A DNA stretch of 64,000 nt from assembly GCA_002345705.1 (NCBI GenBank), contig DDWO01000001.1:1-64000 (forward strand). Reading direction: 5' to 3'. Made by a program: the position numbers and the translations under genes. This DNA comes from Acholeplasmataceae bacterium UBA2284. GTDB taxonomy: Bacteria; Bacillota_I; Bacilli_A; Acholeplasmatales; Acholeplasmataceae. Of the stretch, positions 42,800 through 51,424 are shown one piece after another. The notes beneath the pieces were generated by a model. It saw only the letters and a program-made list of their open reading frames with translations, made no database searches and had not been told where the DNA came from. Each line of letters begins with the position of its first letter. Position 1 is the stretch's first letter.

Positions 42800-44940
42800 T
42801 TATTATTGAATGGAAATCTCAACTTTTTTTTAGCATCATACAATAAATACCCTAAATAGCTTAATGATCCTAATGTGAAAACAGAGGAAAAGATAACAAA
42901 TCCAGGGTATTCGAATTGAAATGAATCTGGTGGTATTTCCTCTCCAACTTCGAATCTAGCTTCAAATTCAAATGCCTGCTGTGGTGTAATCACTATTTTT
43001 TTATTAGATGACATCAGATATCCATTTGAATCATACCAACCTATAAATCGATGATTATCCTTTGGGATTGCCTCCATGGTAACCATTAAATGATCATAAA
43101 ACTCATTTTCGTAAGTATCAATATCTTCTATCACAAGTGAATTTACTTTGATGTTGCCCATTGTTTTATCCATGTTAACAATAAATTGATGTTTAGGAAG
43201 ATTTCTTAAATCTAGATAATCCATCATTTGACCTTCTAAATGACTAGGTCTTCTTGTAGCAAATTCAACCATACGCTCAGAATAATTTAACCAAGTCGCA
43301 TAGGAGGATGGATAGCCCCATCTATCGATATGCTCTTGAATTTCAGGTTTATATAAATCAATCATCTCATTCACTATAGATGTTGCTCTATCTACCTCAA
43401 ACGTTGAATCCATTAAATCCATTAATCTATAAATAAACTTCGCCTTAAATTCATCATTTTTCAAAAGTGATGTGAAGAGTTTGCCTGTTTTCCAATTTTC
43501 ACCAGTAAGCCTTTCAAAGCTTTCAATCTCTGGGTAAAAACCGCCCCATGAAGCTCCAAATGAAGCGTCAACATCATAGACTATCCAACGCCATCTGCCA
43601 TCATGACCGTATGGTGCATTTGGATTATAATTCACATTTTTCCGCCAATATAAAATATTATTTTGCGGCCAATCGACATTTCCAAAATACAATTCAGCAA
43701 TATAATAATCTATTAAATTATCAACATCGATTTTGGTTTGGACATGCTCATAGTTTTTCTTTAAACTCATATCCTTTAGGGTAATGAATTGATAGATGGC
43801 TTGATAATGTGCTGCACCACGTGTATCACCATCTTCAAAATAGCCATTGCCTGTAAGTATAGTAACATCATCAGGATCCATACCGTAATGTGTGCTTAAA
43901 TAATACCGATCGATTCGATCTCTAATATTTCTAATTCCAAAATATTCACCATTGATAAAAAGAATAATGGGTTGACTATATTGCATATCTAAATCTAATG
44001 GCTTTAATAAGCTTTGTGCTGCTGCTTCTCCCATAACTGTATATTGATAGGTTTGACCACCAGCTCTTAGGATAATTCTTTTGAATAAATCTATTTCCTT
44101 ATCTTCAAAAAACTTATAATTGAAATAGCTATCTTCATCATAGGATCCTCTGGCATATAATCGATAGGATTTAATCGGATATTTTCTGCTTAAACCACCA
44201 TGAACTCGAATTCCAGCATTTTGCTTGAATTCTAGACTACCATCACTAGTAAAATATTCGATGTGAACTGGCTTTTCCCACTCATCACCTGTTTGGAAAT
44301 AGTTACCTGTACGATTGGATGTTCCTTCCTCACCTAACTCTGCATTATAAAATATTCCAGGTACATTAATCCCGGTTTCATAATCAAAAAGATTAGAAAT
44401 ATCTGTTGAGATAGACATTATAGGAAATGTGTACCTCTCATCCATATTCTCATCAACAAAATAAGTATTTGTTATAATCATACTTGAATTCAAATCTTGA
44501 TCGTATGCAACAACTTTAACTACTGTGGCTTTGAATATATCTTCAATAGGTTGAATCCATCCTTTGGATGTACTAATAATCATTGAAATCGGGTAACTAG
44601 GTTCACCAATCGGTATACCGTCATTATTTCTTTGAATAAAGACAGGCTCACCATCGACGCTAACATAGTCTTCTTCAATTAAAATAGGATTGGTATACAA
44701 ATAAGAATTTTGATTAGGTTCTGAAGAGTCCAAGGTATAATAAACTATTGTATTTGGTTTCGCTTGAATTTCAAGTAATACTGAAGTATCATAAAATCCT
44801 GCTTGATGAGAAAGTATTGGATTCAAATCTTGCTGCTGACTGCTCAGATTGACATCATTTCCTGCTACCTCATGAGTTGGAAATAAAAAAATAGAGGAAA
44901 TCAACAACAAACAAATAGCAAGTATCAAGCTTTTCTTCAT
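42796..44940 (-). CDS. CotH-family secreted or surface protein
   Basis: A 714-residue protein. Residues 1-26 are a signal peptide. Residues about 45-155 resemble a chitobiase/hexosaminidase C-terminal-type domain (TIVYYTLDSSEPN, YVSVDGEPV). Residues about 170-590 are a CotH domain: GIRVHGGLSRKYPIKSYRLY, LRAGGQ, and WRWIVYDVDASFG with acids expected to bind metal. A single membrane helix near 680-705 and a basic tail (KKKLRFPF) anchor it, so it is probably on the outer face. CotH proteins are atypical kinases known from spore coats; nothing else here suggests spores, so the target is unknown. Confidence 0.87.
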   Translation of the reverse strand: MKKSLILAICLLLISSIFLFPTHEVAGNDVNLSSQQQDLNPILSHQAGFYDTSVLLEIQAKPNTIVYYTLDSSEPNQNSYLYTNPILIEEDYVSVDGEPVFIQRNNDGIPIGEPSYPISMIISTSKGWIQPIEDIFKATVVKVVAYDQDLNSSMIITNTYFVDENMDERYTFPIMSISTDISNLFDYETGINVPGIFYNAELGEEGTSNRTGNYFQTGDEWEKPVHIEYFTSDGSLEFKQNAGIRVHGGLSRKYPIKSYRLYARGSYDEDSYFNYKFFEDKEIDLFKRIILRAGGQTYQYTVMGEAAAQSLLKPLDLDMQYSQPIILFINGEYFGIRNIRDRIDRYYLSTHYGMDPDDVTILTGNGYFEDGDTRGAAHYQAIYQFITLKDMSLKKNYEHVQTKIDVDNLIDYYIAELYFGNVDWPQNNILYWRKNVNYNPNAPYGHDGRWRWIVYDVDASFGASWGGFYPEIESFERLTGENWKTGKLFTSLLKNDEFKAKFIYRLMDLMDSTFEVDRATSIVNEMIDLYKPEIQEHIDRWGYPSSYATWLNYSERMVEFATRRPSHLEGQMMDYLDLRNLPKHQFIVNMDKTMGNIKVNSLVIEDIDTYENEFYDHLMVTMEAIPKDNHRFIGWYDSNGYLMSSNKKIVITPQQAFEFEARFEVGEEIPPDSFQFEYPGFVIFSSVFTLGSLSYLGYLLYDAKKKLRFPFNNN

Positions 44941-45100
44941 CTGATTTCCTCCTTTTTTTAATATTTAAAGTTTAATAAAAAGTCTATTTTTATTTTATCA
45001 TATCTATCAGATTTTTTTATTAGGTTCGTATAGATTGATAAAAATCAATGAACTTAAGTTCAAATACCCTTTTCATTATGCTTTCATGTTCAAAGTATGC

Positions 45101-45106
45101 TATAAT
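45101..45106 (+). promoter_or_regulatory. Extended -10 of the Mrp-type operon
   Basis: TGCTATAAT ends at 45106, 30 bases before the first ATG at 45136; no good -35 is seen. Confidence 0.5.
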
Positions 45107-45135
45107 ATCTATAGATTTTTTTAGGAGACGCTATC

Positions 45136-45633
45136 ATGAAAAACACCATACCAAGAATCAAGTTTTTTATTGTGATGTTGATATTTTGGTTCTTACTCAA
45201 TTTCAATTTTGAGTTGACTACAATCATCTTTGGCATCTCAATCTCTTTTTTCGTGTCATTATTTGCTTATGAAATACTACACGATGAGCATGGATTTAAA
45301 TATAAAGGCATTAAAATACATCGCCTTGTTTTTTATATGTTTTTACTCTTTATTGAGATATTTAAATCAGGAATTACCTTTACAATTAACTTATTTAAAC
45401 GTGAATATGTTCCAACCATTTTTAAGATTGAACTGGATTTAGATGATCCTGTTAAGGTAGCTATCGTTGCCAACTCAATTACACTAACTCCTGGTACGAT
45501 TACAATTGATATCGTTGATAATACAATCATCGTTATGGTCCTTGCTAAACCGAATACTCCTCATGCGGAGTTAGAAAAACCTATTCGTGAGAAATTCGAA
45601 AAACTTTTAATGATTAAGGAGAAAAAATCATGA
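45136..45633 (+). CDS. mrpE: Mrp-type antiporter subunit E
   Basis: A 165-residue membrane protein of the MnhE/MrpE family (MbhA-type). Two or three hydrophobic helices lie at the N-terminus; the C-terminal part shows SITLTPGTITIDIVD, the family signature. It is the first gene of a seven-gene operon with four-base or one-base overlaps. TTAGGAGACGCTATC precedes the ATG. It is needed for assembly of cation/proton antiporters in Mrp complexes. Confidence 0.9.
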   Translation: MKNTIPRIKFFIVMLIFWFLLNFNFELTTIIFGISISFFVSLFAYEILHDEHGFKYKGIKIHRLVFYMFLLFIEIFKSGITFTINLFKREYVPTIFKIELDLDDPVKVAIVANSITLTPGTITIDIVDNTIIVMVLAKPNTPHAELEKPIREKFEKLLMIKEKKS

Positions 45634-45905
45634 CAACCTTAGAACTTTTCTTATTCATTACGCTTCTTGTTTTAGTACTAGCAATGATTTTATCCTTTGT
45701 TCGTTTAATTCAAGGAAAAACAATTTGGGATCGCATTTTAATGTTAAATTTAATCTCTGCGAAGGTTGTTTTATTTGTTGCTGTTTATGCGATATATATC
45801 GATAATATTATTTTATTAGACATTGCAATTAGCTATGGAATCATCGGCTTTTTAACCATGACACTTTTAGCGAAGTTCATTATGACAGGGGGAAGAGAAA
45901 AATGA
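45630..45905 (+). CDS. mrpF: Mrp-type antiporter subunit F
   Basis: A 91-residue protein with three hydrophobic helices and the MrpF pattern SFVRLIQGKTIWDRILMLN. It overlaps the E gene by four bases and the G gene by four bases. Small structural subunit of the complex. Confidence 0.9.
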   Translation: MTTLELFLFITLLVLVLAMILSFVRLIQGKTIWDRILMLNLISAKVVLFVAVYAIYIDNIILLDIAISYGIIGFLTMTLLAKFIMTGGREK

Positions 45906-46207
45906 TGATAGCAACATATATTATTTTAGTTCTTTCCTGGTTCTTTATCATATTTGGAATGATTGCAATCTTTAGATTGAAGAATTTATATACGAGAATA
46001 CTCACTGCATCTACGATTGATACTGTTGCAAGCTTTTTAGTATTAATTGCTTTAATCTTCGCATCTAGTCAGTTTGAATATGCAATTCGATTACTTCTTC
46101 TAATTTTATTTTTACTGATTACAAATCCTATCAGTTCTCATGTTAATATTCGTTCAGCCTATTTAATTGGTATTCCAACTGATGTGAAGGATGGTGATAT
46201 TATATGA
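45902..46207 (+). CDS. mrpG: Mrp-type antiporter subunit G
   Basis: A 101-residue, three-helix protein. The family block GMIAIFRLKNLYTRILTASTIDTV and the LLLILFLLITNPISSHV segment are present. It overlaps its neighbours by four bases on each side. Confidence 0.9.
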   Translation: MMIATYIILVLSWFFIIFGMIAIFRLKNLYTRILTASTIDTVASFLVLIALIFASSQFEYAIRLLLLILFLLITNPISSHVNIRSAYLIGIPTDVKDGDII

Positions 46208-46749
46208 CAAATATCATTCCAACCATTCTTCAGGTTTTATTAATTATTATTGCATTAGCAATTGTATTTCATAAGGAAAACTTTACCATTATTATTTTAA
46301 TCGCCTCCTTTGGTTTAATTGCAGCAACACTCTATGCATTAAATCAAGCTCCAGATGTTGCAATCGCTGAGGTCGCTATTGGTAGTGCGATCATTCCATT
46401 AATCTATGTCATTTCGATTTCCAGACAACGTGAATTCATCGTTTTAGATCGAGTCAACCACGACCAACATGATTTAGATGAAATGAATGAAGAAATCTAT
46501 AAAGTAATGACTAACTTTGTTAATGACTACGATTTAAGACTCAATGTCTGTTCAGATATTCAAGGTAGTGCTGAAGAATTAACTAAAGAATTAAATGTGG
46601 ATTTAATCATTAGCTATAACGAAGAACTAAAGAAATTCGAGTTTAAGGGTAAATCAAGCTCCATCTTAATGAAAAGATTAAAGGAAATGACTAAGGATTA
46701 TACTTATATTCGTGTAATCGCCTTGAAGGAAGGTGAAAGCATTGATTAA
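46204..46749 (+). CDS. DUF4040 / MbhD-type subunit
   Basis: A 181-residue protein. Residues about 1-80 are three helices with the DUF4040 pattern FGLIAATLYALNQAPDVAIAE, which in standard Mrp operons is the C-terminal part of MrpA, and in Mbh complexes is subunit MbhD. Residues 85-181 form a soluble tail (VMTNFVNDYDLRLNVCSD...) with no assignment; this tail is not usual for the domain. It stands alone here because MrpA is absent. Confidence 0.85.
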   Translation: MTNIIPTILQVLLIIIALAIVFHKENFTIIILIASFGLIAATLYALNQAPDVAIAEVAIGSAIIPLIYVISISRQREFIVLDRVNHDQHDLDEMNEEIYKVMTNFVNDYDLRLNVCSDIQGSAEELTKELNVDLIISYNEELKKFEFKGKSSSILMKRLKEMTKDYTYIRVIALKEGESID

Positions 46750-47434
46750 GCGTATTAGTCTTGTCCTTCTTTTAGGTTTCATTTTATATCTATTCATGAG
46801 CTCTATTGAAAATCTTGCAGATATCTATAATTCTGCAGGAAAAGACTTTTTTAGAGATAATGGATTCTATGATACTGGAAGTATGAATTTAGTGACTGCT
46901 ATTTATTTGGATTATCGTTTATTTGATAGCCTATTTGAAGCTGGAATCCTATTGATAGCTGTTTCTGGTGTGATGTGGATATCACAGCATAATACCCTAG
47001 AAAAAAATGCAACCTTTATGCTAGATAAGCAAAAAACACCTGAGCTATTCATTACATTTTCTAGACTTCTATATCCTGTTATGCTTCTATTTGGAATGTA
47101 TGTCATTATCAATGGACATCTATCTCCTGGGGGAGGATTTCAGGGTGGTGCAATTGTAGCAACCGCTATTTTAATCCTTTATTATATCGATATTTCAAAA
47201 TCAATTGATGTCAATAAAATATTAACAATCGAGAAATTCTTATTTATTTCACTATTAAGCGTTGCCTTTATGTCCTTAATCACTAGAAATGAAGTATTTA
47301 CCAATTTTATTCCTCTAGATGGTTCTACTGACCTAAAGTCAATCTATTTAATACTGCTCAATATGATTATCGGTGCCAAGGTTGCACTTGGTCTGATTGC
47401 TATATTCACTGCTTTTCTTAAGGAGGGACGCTAA
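46742..47434 (+). CDS. mrpB: MbhE-MrpB fusion subunit
   Basis: About 230 residues. Residues 1-90 resemble MbhE or the last part of MrpA (NGFYDTGSMNLVTAIYLDYRLFDSL). Residues about 100-230 are MrpB with GHLSPGGGFQGGAIVATA. I prefer TTG 46742, six bases after AAGGAAGGTG, over GTG 46733, which lies inside the site; both overlap the preceding gene. The fusion corresponds to MbhE plus MbhF of archaeal complexes. Confidence 0.85.
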   Translation: MIKRISLVLLLGFILYLFMSSIENLADIYNSAGKDFFRDNGFYDTGSMNLVTAIYLDYRLFDSLFEAGILLIAVSGVMWISQHNTLEKNATFMLDKQKTPELFITFSRLLYPVMLLFGMYVIINGHLSPGGGFQGGAIVATAILILYYIDISKSIDVNKILTIEKFLFISLLSVAFMSLITRNEVFTNFIPLDGSTDLKSIYLILLNMIIGAKVALGLIAIFTAFLKEGR

Positions 47435-47763
47435 TGAATCCTATACTCTCATTTATAGTCATCTTAATCGGCGTTTACGGCCTTGCGACAAGTAAAAATA
47501 TCATCAAGTCAGTATTTTGTGTCACTATTATTGAAGCTGGTACCATTTTGTTATTCTTAAACTTTGGTGTTTATGAGGGCGGACTTATTCCAATTATGAA
47601 TTCAATTGGTATTGAAATCGTTGACCCACTACCACAGGCGTTAATGATTACAACCATTGTTATTGGTTCAACCATCACATCACTCGCTTTGATGCTATGT
47701 ATTAAAATATTTCATCATTACGGTTCAATTGAATGGAAAACTGTACTTAAGGGGGATAAATAA
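47434..47763 (+). CDS. mrpC: Mrp-type antiporter subunit C
   Basis: A 109-residue NuoK-like subunit with three helices and the pattern DPLPQALMITTIVIGSTITSLAL (given in part). The conserved Glu of TM2 is present in the TIIEAGTILLF segment. It overlaps its neighbours by one base. Confidence 0.9.
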   Translation: MNPILSFIVILIGVYGLATSKNIIKSVFCVTIIEAGTILLFLNFGVYEGGLIPIMNSIGIEIVDPLPQALMITTIVIGSTITSLALMLCIKIFHHYGSIEWKTVLKGDK

Positions 47764-49370
47764 TGTTTTTAGCTCCTGTACTCTTCGTATTTATTCCTAT
47801 TCTTGCATCCTTAGTTGTTTATTTATTTAAAAACAAGCTTGCAAGCTATGTCTTATTTGTTGCACAAATTGCTCTTTTCATTCTCTTTTTCCAATACATT
47901 CAAGCACTTCAAACAAATCCAGAGCTATCCTTGATTGTATTTGGTGGATGGGATGAAATGTTTGCAATCAGCTTCTATAACGATCGTCTATCCTTAATAT
48001 TTATTGGATTAACAATCTTTATGTGGACTGTCTTAATCATGTACACATTTAAGACAAACCAGAAGGAAAATAAATTTTTATTCTTCCTCATGTTTTTACA
48101 GGGTATATTCCTAGGTCTCATTCAAACCAATGATCTATTCAATCTCTTCGTATTCCTCGAATTAATGACAGTTCTTATTACGATTTTAATAGCATACAAA
48201 AAAACTGGTCCATCCTTTAGAGCAGGCATCTATTATTTATTATTAAATACTGTTGGTGCTATGTTCTTCTTAATTGGTATTATCATGATTTACTATGTAT
48301 ATGGCACAATCAATATTCAGTATTTAATTCAAAATATTGATTTGCATAGTGATGAAAGCTTAATTAAGCTTGCTTTCATTATGATGATGTCAGGTATTAG
48401 TATTAAGGCAGCGTTCTTCCCACTATTTACTTGGTTACCTAAGGCACACGGTGTTGCACAATCCTCTATTTCCGCTTTACTATCAGGTTTAGCAGTCAAA
48501 GGTGCGCTTTACATGTTTATTAGAATCTATTTAGAAATGTTTTCTAAAGCAAATTATAACATGTCAGAATTTTTCTTCTATTTAGGTGCGACAACAGCAA
48601 TCGTTGGTGTAACCTTCGCATTGACTCAAAAGGATTTAAAGCAGGTACTTGCCTATCATACTGTTTCTCAAATTGGAATTATGATGATGGGACTATCCTC
48701 TGCATCAGATCTTTCCTATGTAGGTGGGTTGATGCATATTCTAAATCACGCATTGTTTAAGTCTTTGCTCTTCCTTGGAGCTGGCTTAGTAATCTATGGA
48801 TATCAGACTAAAAAGATTTATGAAATCAGAGGTGTATTCAAAAGTATGCCTTGGACATCAATCTTACTCATTATTGGAATGCTAGCCATCAGTGGTGCAC
48901 CACTATTTAATGGATTTGTCTCTAAGACATTAGTGAAGTATGATTTTAAGAATGACTTGTTTAAAATGGCTTTATTTACCATCATCAATATCGGAACTGT
49001 AACATCATTTATTAAATTCTCACAGATATTATATGGACCTAAGGTTGATGTAATCAAAAGAAAAGACTTTACTCAAATTTTAGGAATGACCATTTTAGGA
49101 TTTGGTTGTATTGCAATAGGTATCTTTTATATTCCATTTGGACAATTGGTTTTCGCTAAAGATTTATCCTATGTGAATTTATTCGATATTAGACAATGGA
49201 TTGATTACATCACCTATATTATGATTGGTATGATGTTTTATAGATATATTGTTAAAAGAGATTTCAAGCCACTACAGCTTATTAGAGAATGGACCATTAC
49301 ATTTGAAAATGCGAATTACGTCTTTATTCTTTATATGGCATTTCTATCATTTTTTATGTTTTTCAGATAA
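47763..49370 (+). CDS. mrpD: Mrp-type antiporter subunit D (NuoN/NuoM-like)
   Basis: A 535-residue, about 14-helix proton-translocating subunit, the only large antiporter-like subunit in the operon. The conserved Glu of TM5 is in FLELMTVLI; the lysine of TM7 is in SIKAAFFPLFTWLPKAHG; the broken helix and LKQVLAYHTVSQIG follow, and HILNHALFKSLLFLGAG is typical. Its partner MrpA is missing. A terminator hairpin follows immediately. Confidence 0.92.
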   Translation: MFLAPVLFVFIPILASLVVYLFKNKLASYVLFVAQIALFILFFQYIQALQTNPELSLIVFGGWDEMFAISFYNDRLSLIFIGLTIFMWTVLIMYTFKTNQKENKFLFFLMFLQGIFLGLIQTNDLFNLFVFLELMTVLITILIAYKKTGPSFRAGIYYLLLNTVGAMFFLIGIIMIYYVYGTINIQYLIQNIDLHSDESLIKLAFIMMMSGISIKAAFFPLFTWLPKAHGVAQSSISALLSGLAVKGALYMFIRIYLEMFSKANYNMSEFFFYLGATTAIVGVTFALTQKDLKQVLAYHTVSQIGIMMMGLSSASDLSYVGGLMHILNHALFKSLLFLGAGLVIYGYQTKKIYEIRGVFKSMPWTSILLIIGMLAISGAPLFNGFVSKTLVKYDFKNDLFKMALFTIINIGTVTSFIKFSQILYGPKVDVIKRKDFTQILGMTILGFGCIAIGIFYIPFGQLVFAKDLSYVNLFDIRQWIDYITYIMIGMMFYRYIVKRDFKPLQLIREWTITFENANYVFILYMAFLSFFMFFR

Positions 49371-49390
49371 GGAGCAATGCTCCTTTTTTT
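49370..49390 (+). terminator. Terminator of the Mrp-type operon
   Basis: AGGAGC-aat-GCTCCT then TTTTTTT, starting at the stop codon of mrpD. Confidence 0.8.
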
Positions 49391-49391
49391 A

Positions 49392-49432
49392 TTTAAAAAT
49401 AAAAGACAACTGCCTATTCAGCAATTGTCTTG
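49392..49432 (-). terminator. Terminator of the ABC exporter operon
   Basis: AAGACAACTGC (49403-49413) and GCAATTGTCTT (49421-49431) form a stem with one mismatch, overlapping the last codons; the minus strand then has TTTTATTTTT. Confidence 0.7.
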
Positions 49433-51420
49433 ATTTGAGAACGATAAATATTCGCGTAAACTCCATTTTTCGAAAGTAAATCCCTATGTCTACCCTCTTC
49501 AACCTTAATTCCATTTTCTAAAACGACAATTTTATCTGCATTTTTAATCGTCGATAACCGGTGAGCAATTACAATCATTGTTCTCCCTTTTTTTACGGTT
49601 TCAAGGGCTTGTTGAATCATCGTTTCTGTTTCAGTATCAATATTTGCAGTTGCTTCATCCATAACTAGTATAGCGGGGTCATGAATAACTGCTCTCGCAA
49701 ATGATATAATTTGTTTTTCACCAACAGATAGATTTCCACCACCACGTGTAATCATTTGAAGAACTCCATGCTCTAGCTTATCGAGTAACTTCGATCCGCC
49801 TATTTCTCGAATGACTTTTTCTACTTCTTCATCAGGCACATGATGACTTCCAAATCTTACATTATCAGCTATAGTTCCCTTAAACATTACAGGATCCTGC
49901 AAGATAATACCTACATGTGTTCTAAACGTTCTTTTTGAATATGTTTCGATATCGATATCATCAACATATATTTTACCCATATCTGTAGTCTTTAAATCAT
50001 AAAATCTCATTAATAGACTCATTAAGGATGACTTTCCTGAACCAGTATGTCCAACAAGTCCAACCATCTCACCCTTTTTAATATCTAAATCGATACCCTT
50101 TAGAACGGGCTTACCCTCTTCATAGGAAAACCATATGTTATCAAATTTGACATGGCCCTCGAAGCGTTTGACTTCAGTAAATGAACCATCCTCTTGTTCA
50201 CCATCAATAATTCTGAATATTCTTTCCGTTTTGACTATCGCGTGCTGAAGGTTTCCAATTTCTCTAAATAGTGTTCCAACTGGTTCAATTAATCGTGTTA
50301 AATAATCATTATAGGCGTAAATAATACCGACACTTACAACAAATCCAGGAATAGATAAGTAACCATTACCAAAATATAGGATAATGACTGAGGTAACTAA
50401 GGCTCCTAGTAAGCGAATTAAGTTCCAGCCTATGGATAGATGTAGCAGGTTTTCCTTGATCTTTTCTTTCACAAAGTCAGCAGATAAGTCATTAAATTTC
50501 TTCTCTGTTTGTTTTCTAAAGTTAAAGATTTGAAGAATTCCAATACCATTAATGATTTCATTAAGCTGCGCAGTGATCATTGAACTTTGTTCATTGACCT
50601 TAACTGCAATCGTATTAAGCTTCTTAATAAAGAATTTAAGCCAAATATAGATGATTGGAAATACAATAAATGTCATTAAGGCAAGTGTTGCATCCAGGTA
50701 AAACATTCCGATATATGCAAAGATAACTGCCATGGTCGCATTCACTAATAAATTCATGATGGTAGAAAATAGATTCATCATTCCACCGACATCAGAGATA
50801 ATTCGATTGGCAATTTTTCCGGCTGGTTCTGTTTCAAAATATATCATTGGCATCCTTTGAAGTGAGGAAACAGCATCCTTTCTCGCATCTCTAACGATAT
50901 TAACGTTAATCATCGATGTGGATATACGTTGGATGTATGTAAATAATATTTGTAGGAAAAATCTAACCATCAATAAGATAATTAAAATGGTAAGTGGTTG
51001 AATATATGGATTATAAAAGTTTAATACTTCAGCTCTAGATAATGGAATGACCATATATGTCAAGACTTGATTATCTTGGGTTGTAACTGTTAATTGATTA
51101 CCAACTAGCTCTTTATAGCCGCTTGGAGCAATCTCATCGATAAAATAGTATTTCCCTTGAATTATAACAATCGATATACCATCTGTATTTTCAGTTTCTT
51201 GAGTAAAGTATCTTCCTTGATAGCTTACAGTTTTATCGTCTTCACTTAATACTTCATACCAAGGTCTTTGAATACCAATTAAGTATTCATCAAGAATCGT
51301 TTTTACAATTAATGGAGCAAGTAATCCTAATGCTTGAACGACTAACATCGCTGATAAGCTGATAAATAATAGTTTTTTATATTTGGAGATATATCTCCAT
51401 ACTTTTTTCATTGTTTTCAT
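49414..51420 (-). CDS. ABC multidrug-type exporter half-transporter (catalytic, with extracellular insert)
   Basis: A 668-residue half-transporter. Between membrane helices 1 and 2 there is an extracellular insert of about 90 residues (SEDDKTVSYQGRYF ... TYMVIPLSRAEV), as in Bacillus BmrD/YheH. Walker A is GHTGSGKSS, Walker B VMDEATANID with the catalytic Glu, but the signature is degenerate: LSVGEKQ instead of LSGGQ. Paired with the next gene this gives one active and one inactive ATP site. It starts 4 bases after its partner. Confidence 0.92.
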   Translation of the reverse strand: MKTMKKVWRYISKYKKLLFISLSAMLVVQALGLLAPLIVKTILDEYLIGIQRPWYEVLSEDDKTVSYQGRYFTQETENTDGISIVIIQGKYYFIDEIAPSGYKELVGNQLTVTTQDNQVLTYMVIPLSRAEVLNFYNPYIQPLTILIILLMVRFFLQILFTYIQRISTSMINVNIVRDARKDAVSSLQRMPMIYFETEPAGKIANRIISDVGGMMNLFSTIMNLLVNATMAVIFAYIGMFYLDATLALMTFIVFPIIYIWLKFFIKKLNTIAVKVNEQSSMITAQLNEIINGIGILQIFNFRKQTEKKFNDLSADFVKEKIKENLLHLSIGWNLIRLLGALVTSVIILYFGNGYLSIPGFVVSVGIIYAYNDYLTRLIEPVGTLFREIGNLQHAIVKTERIFRIIDGEQEDGSFTEVKRFEGHVKFDNIWFSYEEGKPVLKGIDLDIKKGEMVGLVGHTGSGKSSLMSLLMRFYDLKTTDMGKIYVDDIDIETYSKRTFRTHVGIILQDPVMFKGTIADNVRFGSHHVPDEEVEKVIREIGGSKLLDKLEHGVLQMITRGGGNLSVGEKQIISFARAVIHDPAILVMDEATANIDTETETMIQQALETVKKGRTMIVIAHRLSTIKNADKIVVLENGIKVEEGRHRDLLSKNGVYANIYRSQIKTIAE

Positions 51421-51424
51421 GTGG

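Noticed and set aside
45031..45048. ATTGAT-aaaa-ATCAAT inverted repeat between the CotH and Mrp-type genes as a terminator
   Set aside because: Lies in a divergent promoter region with no gene ending there and no T-run; could be an operator but nothing supports it.
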